Shown: piece by piece, positions 40,665-49,443 of the stretch | Layout: each line of letters begins with the position of its first letter | Position numbering within the stretch: the first letter of the stretch is position 1 | Assembly (NCBI GenBank): GCA_017526585.1 | Contig: JAFXRC010000073.1 | Location: 1 to 64,000, forward strand | From: Fibrobacter sp. | GTDB taxonomy: Bacteria > Fibrobacterota > Fibrobacteria > Fibrobacterales > Fibrobacteraceae | DNA: 64,000 bases | Reading direction: 5' to 3' | The notes under the pieces: generated by a model | Told to the model about the DNA's origin: nothing | Seen by the model: only the letters and a program-made list of their open reading frames with translations | Databases searched by the model: none | Translations under genes and position numbers: made by a program

Positions 40665-40692
40665 GAGAGACGAAAGACAAGAGACACAAGAA
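40665..40692. repeat. Degenerate 7-bp tandem repeat (GARAGAC) abutting the nuoA start codon
   Basis: GAGAGAC, GAAAGAC, AAGAGAC, ACAAGAA run in phase and end exactly at the base before ATG 40693. The first two units equal those in the tail of hslO (33930-33943). Confidence 0.8.
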
Positions 40693-41073
40693 ATGTCAGA
40701 ATACATTATACTTTCAATCTTCCTTTTCCTGGGCGCGTTCATCGCGGCAGCGGCCACCGTCACGGGGCTCCTGCTCGGCTACCGCACCAAGAATTCCAAG
40801 AACAAGATGGCGCCGTACGAATGCGGCATGGAAACCATCGGCAACGCGCGAATCCAGTTCAAGGTGGGCTACTACCTGTTCGCGCTTTTGTTCTTAGTGT
40901 TTGACATCGAAGCCCTGTTCCTGTTCCCCGTCATGGCGAACTTCAAGGAAATCATGGCCGGGAATTCTCCGCTCTCGCCTTCGATTGTCGTTATCGACTT
41001 AGTGATCTTCATGGCAATTCTGGTTTCTGGTCTTGCCTACGCCTGGAAGAAAGGAATCCTTAAGTGGGAATAA
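40693..41073 (+). CDS. nuoA: Complex I subunit NuoA
   Basis: This 126-residue inner-membrane subunit lies at the junction of the peripheral and membrane arms. It has three helices ([56 protein letters not shown]) and the family segment [18 protein letters not shown] with [10 protein letters not shown]. It is the first gene of a ten-gene complex I operon. There is no ordinary Shine-Dalgarno; a purine-rich heptamer array (GAAAGAC type) precedes the ATG and may substitute for it. Confidence 0.95.
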   Translation: MSEYIILSIFLFLGAFIAAAATVTGLLLGYRTKNSKNKMAPYECGMETIGNARIQFKVGYYLFALLFLVFDIEALFLFPVMANFKEIMAGNSPLSPSIVVIDLVIFMAILVSGLAYAWKKGILKWE

Positions 41074-41077
41074 CCCT

Positions 41078-42337
41078 ATGGGAATTATAAACCTAGCTCC
41101 GAAAATTTTAGACCCGATACCCGGTGGAAAGTACGTCGTCAACGCGATTGACTACGTTGTCAACTGGGCTCGCGCCAACTCCATTTGGCCCCTTACTTAC
41201 GGCACCAGCTGCTGCGCCATCGAAATGATGAGCAGCTCCATGGCCCGCTACGATATCGCCCGCTTTGGCTCCGAAGTGTTCCGCGCTTCGCCCCGCCAGG
41301 CGGACCTTTTCATTATTGCCGGCACCATTACCCGCCGTATGGCGCCCGCACTGCAGATGCTCTGGGAACAGATGCCTGGTCCCAAGTACGTGCTTGCGAT
41401 GGGCGCCTGCACCATCAGCGGTGGCCCCTTCATTTACGACAACTACGCTGTGGTGCGCGGGGCGCAGAACCTGATTCCGGTGGACGTTTTCGTTCCCGGC
41501 TGCCCTCCTCGCCCAGAAGCACTGTTCCACGGACTCCTGACGCTCCGCGAAAAGATTCTCAAGGAAACCTGCCGCGATCCCTGGCACGAAGGCGAACCGA
41601 AGGATGTGTCCACCATGGACCGCTACCGCGAAGCCGCAAAGACCTGGGCCGCCCTTGAACGCATCAAGGACGAGGAAATGGCCGAGGCCCGCGCGAAGTT
41701 CAAGGAAGAAAATCCCGATTACAAGAGCAGCTTCAAGCCTGTGCGCGTGAAAAAGGAAGACTTCCCCGAAGTCGAGCGTGTCGCCTGCAAGCGCTTTGGT
41801 TTAAGCCAGCTCGACATTTACAAGAAACTCAAGGCCAAGTTCCCGGGCATTACCGTGCATACACACAGCGAAGACCCCATCGAAGATGTGGTGGCCGCCA
41901 TGCCCGCCGACCGTCCGCTCGAAGTGATGATTAGCGTCGAAGACTACTTGCCTGCCGTAGAATACGTGAAGAACGATCCCGAGTTCAAGATGAACTACCT
42001 GATCGACGTAACCGCAATCGACTACGACGATCACTTCGACATGGTGACGATGCTCCGCAGCACCGAAATCGGGCACAAGGTTTTCTTCTGCGTGCAAATC
42101 AAGAAAAACTTCGACATCCCCGAAGAAGAACGCCCCACAGCGCTGCTCGGAAGCGTTCCGACCATCAGCCACCTGTACCCGGGCGCCGAAGTCAAGGAAC
42201 GCGAAGTCTACGACATGTTCGGCATCAACTTTGAAGGTCACCCCGACCTGCGCCGCATTTTCCTGGACAAGGACTTTGTGGGCTACCCGCTGCGCAAGGA
42301 CTTTACCCACCCGCAAATGATCAAGAGGCCCGTATGA
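41078..42337 (+). CDS. nuoBC: Fused complex I subunit NuoB-NuoC
   Basis: This 419-residue protein joins NuoB (residues about 1-170) and NuoC (about 235-419). NuoB binds the terminal [4Fe-4S] cluster N2; its ligands appear in [24 protein letters not shown] and [12 protein letters not shown] charged linker of about 60 residues ([20 protein letters not shown]) follows. NuoC shows [56 protein letters not shown] and GYPLRKDF. I start at ATG 41078. Its end overlaps nuoD by four bases. Fusion of B with C differs from the common NuoCD fusion. It is part of the ion-pumping complex. Confidence 0.94.
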   Translation: MGIINLAPKILDPIPGGKYVVNAIDYVVNWARANSIWPLTYGTSCCAIEMMSSSMARYDIARFGSEVFRASPRQADLFIIAGTITRRMAPALQMLWEQMPGPKYVLAMGACTISGGPFIYDNYAVVRGAQNLIPVDVFVPGCPPRPEALFHGLLTLREKILKETCRDPWHEGEPKDVSTMDRYREAAKTWAALERIKDEEMAEARAKFKEENPDYKSSFKPVRVKKEDFPEVERVACKRFGLSQLDIYKKLKAKFPGITVHTHSEDPIEDVVAAMPADRPLEVMISVEDYLPAVEYVKNDPEFKMNYLIDVTAIDYDDHFDMVTMLRSTEIGHKVFFCVQIKKNFDIPEEERPTALLGSVPTISHLYPGAEVKEREVYDMFGINFEGHPDLRRIFLDKDFVGYPLRKDFTHPQMIKRPV

Positions 42338-43476
42338 GTATGACAAGACTCCCGCCGGGATTCAAGATTACCCGCGATACCAATACCGAAGAATTTTTCA
42401 TCAACATGGGTCCGCAGCACCCGAGTACCCACGGCGCCCTCCGCCTGGCGCTGCGCATGGACGGTGAAACGATTGTAGAAATCGTACCGCATTTCGGCTA
42501 CATCCACCGTGGCATGGAAAAGCAGGCGGAATCCATGAGCTACCTGCAGTACATCGCGATGTCCGACCGCCAGGATTACCTGACGGCCATCCAGAACAAC
42601 CTGGGGGTCGTGATAGCCCTTGAAAAAGGCATGAACATCGGCGTTACCGAAAAGGCCGAATACATCCGCGTGATGCTTTCGGAGCTGGGCAGAATCGCTT
42701 CTCACCTGGTGTTCTTCGGCTGCTTCGGCGGCGACTTGGGCGGCCAGACCTGCTTGCTGTTCGGCTTCAAGGAACGCGAAATGATCCACGACATTCTGGA
42801 AGAAGTCACTGGATCGCGCCTGACGACCAACTTCTTTAGACCGGGTGGAAGCCGCTTTGACGTTCCCGAAAACTTTATCGACCGCGTGAAGGCGTTCCTC
42901 AAGCACCTCGAAGGCGCCATGAAGGACTACGAAAGGTTCCTTTCGAAAAACATCATCGTGCTCGAACGTAGCAAAGGAATCGGCATTCTTTCCGCCGAAG
43001 ACGCCATCGCTTACGGATGCTCCGGCCCGGTGCTCCGCGCAAGCGGCGTCGACTTCGACGTCCGTAAGGCGAACCCCTACAGCATTTACGACCAGCTGCA
43101 GTTCGACGTGCCCGTGACCTACACCGGCGACTGCTACGACCGTTACACGGTACGTATCGCCGAAATTCACGAATCCATGCGAATCCTGTACCAGTGCATC
43201 GAAAAGTTCCCTAAAGAAGGACCGTGGAGAGCCAAGGAAAAGCCCGTGCGCCTTCCGGTCGGCCGCTACTACAGCGAAATCGAAACCGCGAAGGGACTGT
43301 ACGCCACTTACGTGGTTGCAGCAACCACCGGCGAAAAGCCTTACCGTATTCACACGCGGGGCCCAAGCTTCCCGCACATTGCCGCCCTTAACAAGATGGC
43401 GCAGGGCCACAAGATTTCGGACCTTGTGACCATCATGGCAACGCTTGACCCGGTGATTCCAGAGATTGACAGGTAA
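42334..43476 (+). CDS. nuoD: Complex I subunit NuoD
   Basis: This 380-residue 49-kDa-type subunit helps form the quinone site. It has the signature [20 protein letters not shown] (residues 22-41), [20 protein letters not shown], and ends with [10 protein letters not shown] as usual for the family. The quinone-site His and Tyr regions (HPSTHG) are intact. The start overlaps nuoBC by four bases (ATGA), so subunits are made in step. It is a separate gene, not fused to nuoC. Confidence 0.96.
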   Translation: MSMTRLPPGFKITRDTNTEEFFINMGPQHPSTHGALRLALRMDGETIVEIVPHFGYIHRGMEKQAESMSYLQYIAMSDRQDYLTAIQNNLGVVIALEKGMNIGVTEKAEYIRVMLSELGRIASHLVFFGCFGGDLGGQTCLLFGFKEREMIHDILEEVTGSRLTTNFFRPGGSRFDVPENFIDRVKAFLKHLEGAMKDYERFLSKNIIVLERSKGIGILSAEDAIAYGCSGPVLRASGVDFDVRKANPYSIYDQLQFDVPVTYTGDCYDRYTVRIAEIHESMRILYQCIEKFPKEGPWRAKEKPVRLPVGRYYSEIETAKGLYATYVVAATTGEKPYRIHTRGPSFPHIAALNKMAQGHKISDLVTIMATLDPVIPEIDR

Positions 43477-43479
43477 TAT

Positions 43480-44601
43480 ATGTTTGTACCTTCTATTACA
43501 CATCCTGTAGGCGACTTTATTCGCGAATGGGTTCCGAAGCTTTCGGCTTACTTGCCCGAACAGCTGCAGTCCCAGACGCTCGATAGCATTGCCGCCTTCT
43601 TGATTAACGCGCTCCTCTGCATTATCGCAGTCTGCGCCGTGAACATCGGTTCTGCCCCGATTCTGATTTACATGGAACGCAAGGTTTGCGCCCACGTGCA
43701 ATGCCGCTTGGGCCCCATGCGTCTCGGTTGGCACGGTACTCTGCAGACCATCGCCGATGTGATCAAGATGCTCTTCAAGGAAGTCTATTCCCCGAGCGGC
43801 GCCGACAAGCTGATGTTCTACGTGGCACCGATGATTGTGCTGATTGCCCCGTTCATTATCGCAGCGCTCATTCCGTTCGACCACAACCTGATTGTCGCTG
43901 ACATCGACATGGGCATTCCGATGATTATCGCGGTAAACGGCTTTGGCGTGCTGGGCATTTTGCTTGGCGGCTGGAGCAGCAACAACAAGTATTCCTTGCT
44001 CGGTGCTCTCCGTAGCGGCGCCCAGATGATCAGCTACGAAATCTCCTTTGCAATGATTCTCCTGTTCGTCGTGATGATTTCGGGATCTACGAGCCTGATG
44101 GATATCGCGCAGGCCCAGGACGGTACGGTTCTTGACTGGTTTATCTTCAAAATTCCGGTGCTTGGCTTTATCGCCTTTATTCTCTTCTTTATTTCTAGTA
44201 CCGCCGAAATGAACCGCGCCCCCTTCGACATTGCCGAAGCGGAACAGGAACTGACCGGTGGTTACCACACGGAATACAACGGCACACCGTTTGCCATGTT
44301 CTACCTCGCCGAATACATCGCCTTGGTCACGAACTCGGCACTTGCCGCCACCTGCTTCTTGGGTGGATTCCATGCGCCCTGCATCGGCGTCGCCGCTATT
44401 GACGGTTACCTGCAGATGGTGCCCGGAGTCGTGTGGCTCTTCGCGAAAATTTACTTTATGATTTGGTGCTACATGATGGTGCGCTGGACTTTTGTGCGTC
44501 CGCGTGTGGACCAGCTCATGGACTTTGAATGGAAATTCCTTTTGCCGGTGAACCTGGTACTCCTCGCCGCCGGCGCCGTGTGGATGATTTTTGTAGGATA
44601 A
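43480..44601 (+). CDS. nuoH: Complex I subunit NuoH
   Basis: This 373-residue membrane subunit connects the quinone site to the proton channel. It has about eight helices and the classic segments IYMERKVCAHVQCRLGPMR, LKEVYSPSGADKLMFYVAP, AEMNRAPFDIAEAEQELTGG and FVRPRVDQLMDFEWKFLLP. Conserved acids in FDIAEAEQEL are present. It starts three bases after nuoD, and nuoI begins one base after its stop. Confidence 0.96.
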   Translation: MFVPSITHPVGDFIREWVPKLSAYLPEQLQSQTLDSIAAFLINALLCIIAVCAVNIGSAPILIYMERKVCAHVQCRLGPMRLGWHGTLQTIADVIKMLFKEVYSPSGADKLMFYVAPMIVLIAPFIIAALIPFDHNLIVADIDMGIPMIIAVNGFGVLGILLGGWSSNNKYSLLGALRSGAQMISYEISFAMILLFVVMISGSTSLMDIAQAQDGTVLDWFIFKIPVLGFIAFILFFISSTAEMNRAPFDIAEAEQELTGGYHTEYNGTPFAMFYLAEYIALVTNSALAATCFLGGFHAPCIGVAAIDGYLQMVPGVVWLFAKIYFMIWCYMMVRWTFVRPRVDQLMDFEWKFLLPVNLVLLAAGAVWMIFVG

Positions 44602-44602
44602 T

Positions 44603-45076
44603 ATGCAAGAAAGAATTTCAACACGCCGATACATCAAGCGTTACCTGAAACGCTGCATTACGGGCCCGTGGAGCCTGATTTGCGGTTTGTCTGTTTCGCT
44701 CAAGTATTTCTTTGACCCCAGACGCATCGTAACCGAGCAGTATCCTGAAAATAGGAAGACGCTCAAGATGCACGAACGCTACCGTGGCCGCCTCGAAATG
44801 ATCGAGGACGCCGACGGAAACAACCACTGCACCGCTTGCGGCATGTGCGAACGCGCTTGCCCGAACGCCTCGATTAACGTGCTTTCGACCAAGAACATCG
44901 CGGGCAAGAAAGTGCTCGGCCGCTATGTTTACCACTTTGCGAGCTGCACCCAGTGCGGGCTCTGCGTGGAAGCCTGTCCGTTTGGCGCTATCCGCATGAG
45001 CCAGGAATTCGAAGTCGCCACTACCGACCCGAACACTCTCGAAATGATTCTTAATAAAAAGGAGGGCCAAGGCTAA
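44603..45076 (+). CDS. nuoI: Complex I Fe-S subunit NuoI
   Basis: This 157-residue subunit carries clusters N6a and N6b in two ferredoxin motifs, CTACGMCERACPNASI and CTQCGLCVEACPFGAI, each C-x2-C-x2-C-x3-C-P. In complexes without NuoEFG, this subunit is close to where a ferredoxin-like donor could enter. The N-terminus is basic and membrane-facing (YIKRYLKRC). Its stop overlaps the nuoJ start by one base. Confidence 0.96.
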   Translation: MQERISTRRYIKRYLKRCITGPWSLICGLSVSLKYFFDPRRIVTEQYPENRKTLKMHERYRGRLEMIEDADGNNHCTACGMCERACPNASINVLSTKNIAGKKVLGRYVYHFASCTQCGLCVEACPFGAIRMSQEFEVATTDPNTLEMILNKKEGQG

Positions 45077-45657
45077 TGATCCAGAATCTGTTAGCAGGGC
45101 TTATTCCGCAGAATGTCGCCTTCCCGATGGGTGGAATGGACTTGGCGTTCTATCTGGTAGCCTTTATTATCCTTGTAACCGCCGTCTGCACGGTCGCCGT
45201 CAAGAACATCTTGCAGAGCGCCGTGTTCCTGATTTTCTCCTTTGTAGGCACCGCCATCCTATACCTGCTCCTGCATGCGGAATTCACCGCACTCGCCCAG
45301 GTGATGGTCTATGTGGGCGGCGTCGTGATTTTCGTGGTGTTTACGATTCTCTTGACCAGCCGACTCGGCGAAGACGCCTTCTCGGTCAAGATGCCCCGAA
45401 TTTTCGCAGCGTTTGCACTGTCCATCATTTTTGCACTTGTCATGATCAAGTGCCTGTTGCCCATCGAAGGGCTTTCGAGTGGTACAGCAGTCGCCCCCGA
45501 AGGTTACGCATCGCTCAAGGCGTTCGCCCTTAGGCTTCTGGGTTACGGTCCCGACGGATTCGTGATTCCGTTCGAAGTGGTTAGTATCCTTCTCCTGATG
45601 ACGCTGATTTGCGCCATCACCATCGCCCGCAAAGGCAAGGAGGACGAAGAAAAATGA
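45076..45657 (+). CDS. nuoJ: Complex I subunit NuoJ
   Basis: This 193-residue membrane subunit has five helices and the conserved loop QSAVFLIFSFVGTAILYLLL, HAEFTALAQVMVYVGGVVIF. It helps transmit conformational change in the membrane arm. Its stop overlaps nuoK by four bases (ATGA at 45654-45657). Confidence 0.94.
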   Translation: MIQNLLAGLIPQNVAFPMGGMDLAFYLVAFIILVTAVCTVAVKNILQSAVFLIFSFVGTAILYLLLHAEFTALAQVMVYVGGVVIFVVFTILLTSRLGEDAFSVKMPRIFAAFALSIIFALVMIKCLLPIEGLSSGTAVAPEGYASLKAFALRLLGYGPDGFVIPFEVVSILLLMTLICAITIARKGKEDEEK

Positions 45658-45959
45658 CTCTGATGAATTGCCTGATTCTCGCATTTTTGCTGTTCGGCAT
45701 CGGTGTGTGGGGCCTGATGCGCCGCCGTCACCTGATTGGCATGCTGATTTCAATCGAACTCATGCTGAACGCCGCCAACATCAACTTTATTTCTTTCGCC
45801 TACTTTAGCGCCAGTGACTCTACCGCCGGTGCGCTCTTCAGCATTTTCGTGATTGCGGTGACCGCTTGCGAAATGGCAATCGCCCTTGCGATTATCGTTT
45901 CGATGTACCGCCGCTATAAGAGCCTGGATGTAGAACAGTTGAGGGACCTCCATGATTAA
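45654..45959 (+). CDS. nuoK: Complex I subunit NuoK
   Basis: This 101-residue subunit has three helices with the conserved Glu residues in ISIELMLNAANINF and TACEMAIALAIIV that line the proton path. I take ATG 45654, overlapping the nuoJ stop; upstream in-frame codons lie inside nuoJ. Its 3' end overlaps nuoL by eight bases. Confidence 0.95.
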   Translation: MTLMNCLILAFLLFGIGVWGLMRRRHLIGMLISIELMLNAANINFISFAYFSASDSTAGALFSIFVIAVTACEMAIALAIIVSMYRRYKSLDVEQLRDLHD

Positions 45960-47907
45960 CGACGTTTCCATCAGCTACCTAATTTTCTTGATGCCGCTTC
46001 TCGTGTTCGCGGTAAACGGTCTCTTTCTGGGACGCAAGTCCGACAAGGCTGCAGCCGCGTTCGCCGTTATCGGCAACGGAATCGCCATGGTGTCTGCGCT
46101 GATTGTCGCGGTACACTACTTCAGTTCCTCATTCGCCCCGCAGAAGGCGATACTCTTCAACTTCCCGTTCCTTGAATTCGCCGACAACTTTGTCGCAAGA
46201 ATCGGTCTCCTGATCGACCCGCTTTCGATGATGATGCTCGTCGTGGTCACGGTGATATCTTTCCTCGTGAACATCTACAGTGTGGGCTACATGAAGGGCG
46301 ACCGATCTGCCGGCAGGTTCTTCTCGCTCCTTTCGCTGTTCAGCTTCAGCATGCTCGGTCTCGTCGCCGCCACGAACATTTTCCAGATGTTCATCTTCTG
46401 GGAACTCGTGGGTGTCTCCAGTTACCTGCTCATCGGTTTTTGGTACCATAAGCCGTCTGCGGTGAGTGCGTCCAAGCAGGCGTTTATCCTTACGCGCTTC
46501 GCCGACAGCTTCTTCCTGCTCGGCATCGTGATCGTGAGCTACGTGGTGCAAAGCTTTGATTTCTTCACGCTGAACGGTCTCACCCTTTCCGCATTCAAGA
46601 AAGAAACGATTGACCTCGGCCTCATGGTTGTTTCCAAGGCGGAGGCACTCATCATCGGCTCCATCCTCATCTTTACCGGTGGTTGGGGCAAGTCCGCCAT
46701 GTTCCCGATGCACATCTGGCTTCCGAACGCCATGGAAGGTCCGACCCCCGTTTCGTCTATCATCCACAGTGCAACGATGGTGGTCGCAGGCGTTTACCTT
46801 GCCGCAAGACTCTTCCCGTTCTTCGCCGCTTGCGGCGAGACGCTCGACATCATTCTCGTAGTAGGCGCATTCACGATGGTCTTTGCGGCGGTCATCGCCT
46901 GCACGCAAAAGGACATCAAGCGCATTCTCGCCTATTCGACGCTTTCGCAGCTGGGCTACATGATGTTTGCACTTGGCGCCTGCAAGATTGGCGACGCGGT
47001 CATCACCACCGGCTGGACCGCTTCTACATTCCACATTTTCACCCACGCATTCTTCAAGTGCGCCCTATTCCTGATTGCGGGTAGCCTCATTCACCAGGTT
47101 CACACCAACGACCTGGACGCCATGGGTGGGCTCCGCAAGAAGATGCCGCTTACTTACTGGAGCGCTCTCATTTGCGTGCTCGCGATTTCGGGCATTCCGC
47201 CGTTCTCCGGATTCTTCTCGAAGGACGAAATCATCCTTGCCGCCTTCCAGGGACACCACTACATCGTATTCGGTCTCGCCCTCCTCACGAGTGGTCTTAC
47301 GACCTTCTACATGTTCCGTCTATTCTTCCTCGCCTTCCACGGTGCACCGCGCTGCAAGTCCGTGGAACAGGGACATGTCCACGAAGACTTCTTCATGACG
47401 CTCCCGATTGTAATCCTTGCCGTTCCGGCTCTCCTGAGTGGTCTCCTCAGCAAGGGAATCTTCGAGCACTACTTTGTGCCTGGCAAGCTTCGCGTACCGC
47501 AGCTCGTACACCTTGCGCACGCGGAATGGATTCCCTATGTCGCTGTCGCCGTCGCAGTCGTTGCACTGCTGATTGCCTGGTTCTTCTACGCAAGTCCCAA
47601 GGCAAAAGTGGAACGAGTACTCGATGAATCGAACCGCAGCAGCCTTTACAAGGTGGTCTACCACAAGTTCTATTTCGATGAAATGTACTACGCCGTGGTG
47701 CGCCAGTTCGTCATTGGCGGAATCGCTCGCGTAGCAAGATTCATTCAAGACTACATTATCGAAGGCATCCTCGCGTTCTGCGTCTGGTTTGTCCACAAGC
47801 TGGGCGACCTGGTGCGCTATGCGCAGGGTGGAAACCTCACCTTCTATTTGGGCACACTCCTCGTAGGCGTTCTGCTTTGGCGTTTCCTGGGGCAACTTCC
47901 CTTCTAA
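45952..47907 (+). CDS. nuoL: Complex I antiporter-like subunit NuoL
   Basis: This 651-residue subunit is the distal proton-pumping channel with about sixteen helices, including the lateral helix at the C-terminus. The family core includes VGVSSYLLIGFWYHKPSAV, GGWGKSAMFPMHIWLPNAME with the key Lys, GPTPVSSIIHSATMV and KDIKRILAYSTLSQLGYMM. Length fits NuoL rather than NuoM or NuoN. It overlaps nuoK by eight bases and is 19 bases from nuoM. Confidence 0.95.
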   Translation: MINDVSISYLIFLMPLLVFAVNGLFLGRKSDKAAAAFAVIGNGIAMVSALIVAVHYFSSSFAPQKAILFNFPFLEFADNFVARIGLLIDPLSMMMLVVVTVISFLVNIYSVGYMKGDRSAGRFFSLLSLFSFSMLGLVAATNIFQMFIFWELVGVSSYLLIGFWYHKPSAVSASKQAFILTRFADSFFLLGIVIVSYVVQSFDFFTLNGLTLSAFKKETIDLGLMVVSKAEALIIGSILIFTGGWGKSAMFPMHIWLPNAMEGPTPVSSIIHSATMVVAGVYLAARLFPFFAACGETLDIILVVGAFTMVFAAVIACTQKDIKRILAYSTLSQLGYMMFALGACKIGDAVITTGWTASTFHIFTHAFFKCALFLIAGSLIHQVHTNDLDAMGGLRKKMPLTYWSALICVLAISGIPPFSGFFSKDEIILAAFQGHHYIVFGLALLTSGLTTFYMFRLFFLAFHGAPRCKSVEQGHVHEDFFMTLPIVILAVPALLSGLLSKGIFEHYFVPGKLRVPQLVHLAHAEWIPYVAVAVAVVALLIAWFFYASPKAKVERVLDESNRSSLYKVVYHKFYFDEMYYAVVRQFVIGGIARVARFIQDYIIEGILAFCVWFVHKLGDLVRYAQGGNLTFYLGTLLVGVLLWRFLGQLPF

Positions 47908-47926
47908 TTCTTGAGGCATTTTGATT

Positions 47927-49438
47927 ATGGATACTTTGCTTTTCAACTTAATCTGGGTTATCCCGCTTATCACGGTGCTGGTTTGTGCGCCCATCGACGG
48001 GAAACGCCAATCGCTTCTCAAGACCATCCACGCGGCATCGGGCACCTTGGTGCTGTTGCTCGTCGGATTCCTCACCTACCGACTCTACTCGCTCGGCATC
48101 GAGAACGCCGCCAAGGAATCGGCGCCTCTGCTACTCCACTATTACATGGACATTCCCTGGCTCCACATGTTCAACGCCCACTACGCCGTCGGTGCCGATG
48201 GGCTCAACATGTTCCTCTTGTTCCTTACCGCAGTCATCGTCTGGGGCGGCATTTTGGTCAGCTGGAACATCAAAGGGAACCAGAAGGTATTCTTCGCGCT
48301 CATCCAGCTCTTGGCCACGAGCGTCTACGGCGTGTTCATGAGCATGGACCTGGTGCTGTTCTTCGTGTTCTACGAAATGGAAGCGCTCTGCATGTACCTG
48401 ATGATTGCGGGCTACGGTTCCGGTCGCAAGGACTACGGTGGTAAGAAACTCACCTTGACACTCGCCTTCGGATCCTCAATGATTCTCGCCACACTTTTTG
48501 GTCTCTACTTCGAAAGCGGAATCAACAGCTGGAGTCTCGTAGAACTTTCCAAGATTACGCTCCCGATGGATTTCCAGATGTGGGCATTCCCGCTGATGTT
48601 CATGGGATTTGCTGTTTCGAGTTCCTTGTTCCCGTTCCACTTCTGGAGTCCCGATGGTCACTCCGCCGCACCGACCGCTGTTTCAATGCTTGCCGCCGGT
48701 GTGATGATGAAGATGGGCGCCTATGGATGCCTTCGCGTCGCCATGTTCTTGATGCCCGAAGCCGCCAAGATTTGGCTTCCCTATGTAGTAGCGCTCCTGA
48801 TTTTCAACGTGGTGCTCGGCCCGTTCATCGCGCTACGCCACAAGGACCTCAAGTATATTACCGCGTACAGTTCCATTAGCCATTTGGGTCTCATCTTCTT
48901 GGGTCTTGCGGCAATGACTCCGGTGGGTCTCCGCGGAGCATCGCTCCAGATGATTTCCCACGGATTCCTCACAGGACTCTTCTTTGCAACCATCGGCATG
49001 ATTTATGAACGCACGCATACCCGCGACATCACCGAGATGGGCGGCATCATGCGAAAGCTCCCGTTCCTGGGCGTAGGCTTTGTGATCGCAGGCTTCGCTG
49101 GTCTCGGACTTCCGGGCTTCAGCGGATTCATCGCCGAAAGCAACATCTTCATCGGAGCGTTCCAGCAAGAATCCACACTCACGCGCATCGTCACCGTGCT
49201 TGCAATTCTTTCGATTACGACGACAGCCGTTTACATTCTGCAGACGGCAAACCGCATGCTGCATGGCAACATGCCAGCCAAATACGAAACACTCACCGAC
49301 GCCTGCTTCCGCGAAAAGCTCGTGGTCGTAGTACTCGTCCTCTGCCTCCTCTTGATTGGTGTGTTCCCCGGATGGATTGCCGACATGCTCGACCAGAGTA
49401 TTGCTCCGATTTTTGCAAAAATTAATTCAGCCCTGTAA
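47927..49438 (+). CDS. nuoM: Complex I antiporter-like subunit NuoM
   Basis: This 503-residue subunit is the middle antiporter-type channel with about fourteen helices. Signatures include HYAVGADGLNMFLLFLTAV, FFVFYEMEALCMYLMIAGYG with the essential Glu, FHFWSPDGHSAAPTAVSML and KDLKYITAYSSISHLGLIF. I start at ATG 47927, with GAGG at 47913-47916; a TTG at 47921 is in frame. It is five bases from nuoN. Confidence 0.95.
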   Translation: MDTLLFNLIWVIPLITVLVCAPIDGKRQSLLKTIHAASGTLVLLLVGFLTYRLYSLGIENAAKESAPLLLHYYMDIPWLHMFNAHYAVGADGLNMFLLFLTAVIVWGGILVSWNIKGNQKVFFALIQLLATSVYGVFMSMDLVLFFVFYEMEALCMYLMIAGYGSGRKDYGGKKLTLTLAFGSSMILATLFGLYFESGINSWSLVELSKITLPMDFQMWAFPLMFMGFAVSSSLFPFHFWSPDGHSAAPTAVSMLAAGVMMKMGAYGCLRVAMFLMPEAAKIWLPYVVALLIFNVVLGPFIALRHKDLKYITAYSSISHLGLIFLGLAAMTPVGLRGASLQMISHGFLTGLFFATIGMIYERTHTRDITEMGGIMRKLPFLGVGFVIAGFAGLGLPGFSGFIAESNIFIGAFQQESTLTRIVTVLAILSITTTAVYILQTANRMLHGNMPAKYETLTDACFREKLVVVVLVLCLLLIGVFPGWIADMLDQSIAPIFAKINSAL

Positions 49439-49443
49439 CGACT

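Noticed and set aside
42283-44637. A 784-codon open frame antisense to nuoD and nuoH
   Set aside because: Same cause: biased codons in the nuo genes. The product is His/Glu-rich with no domain, and the sense frames are certain.
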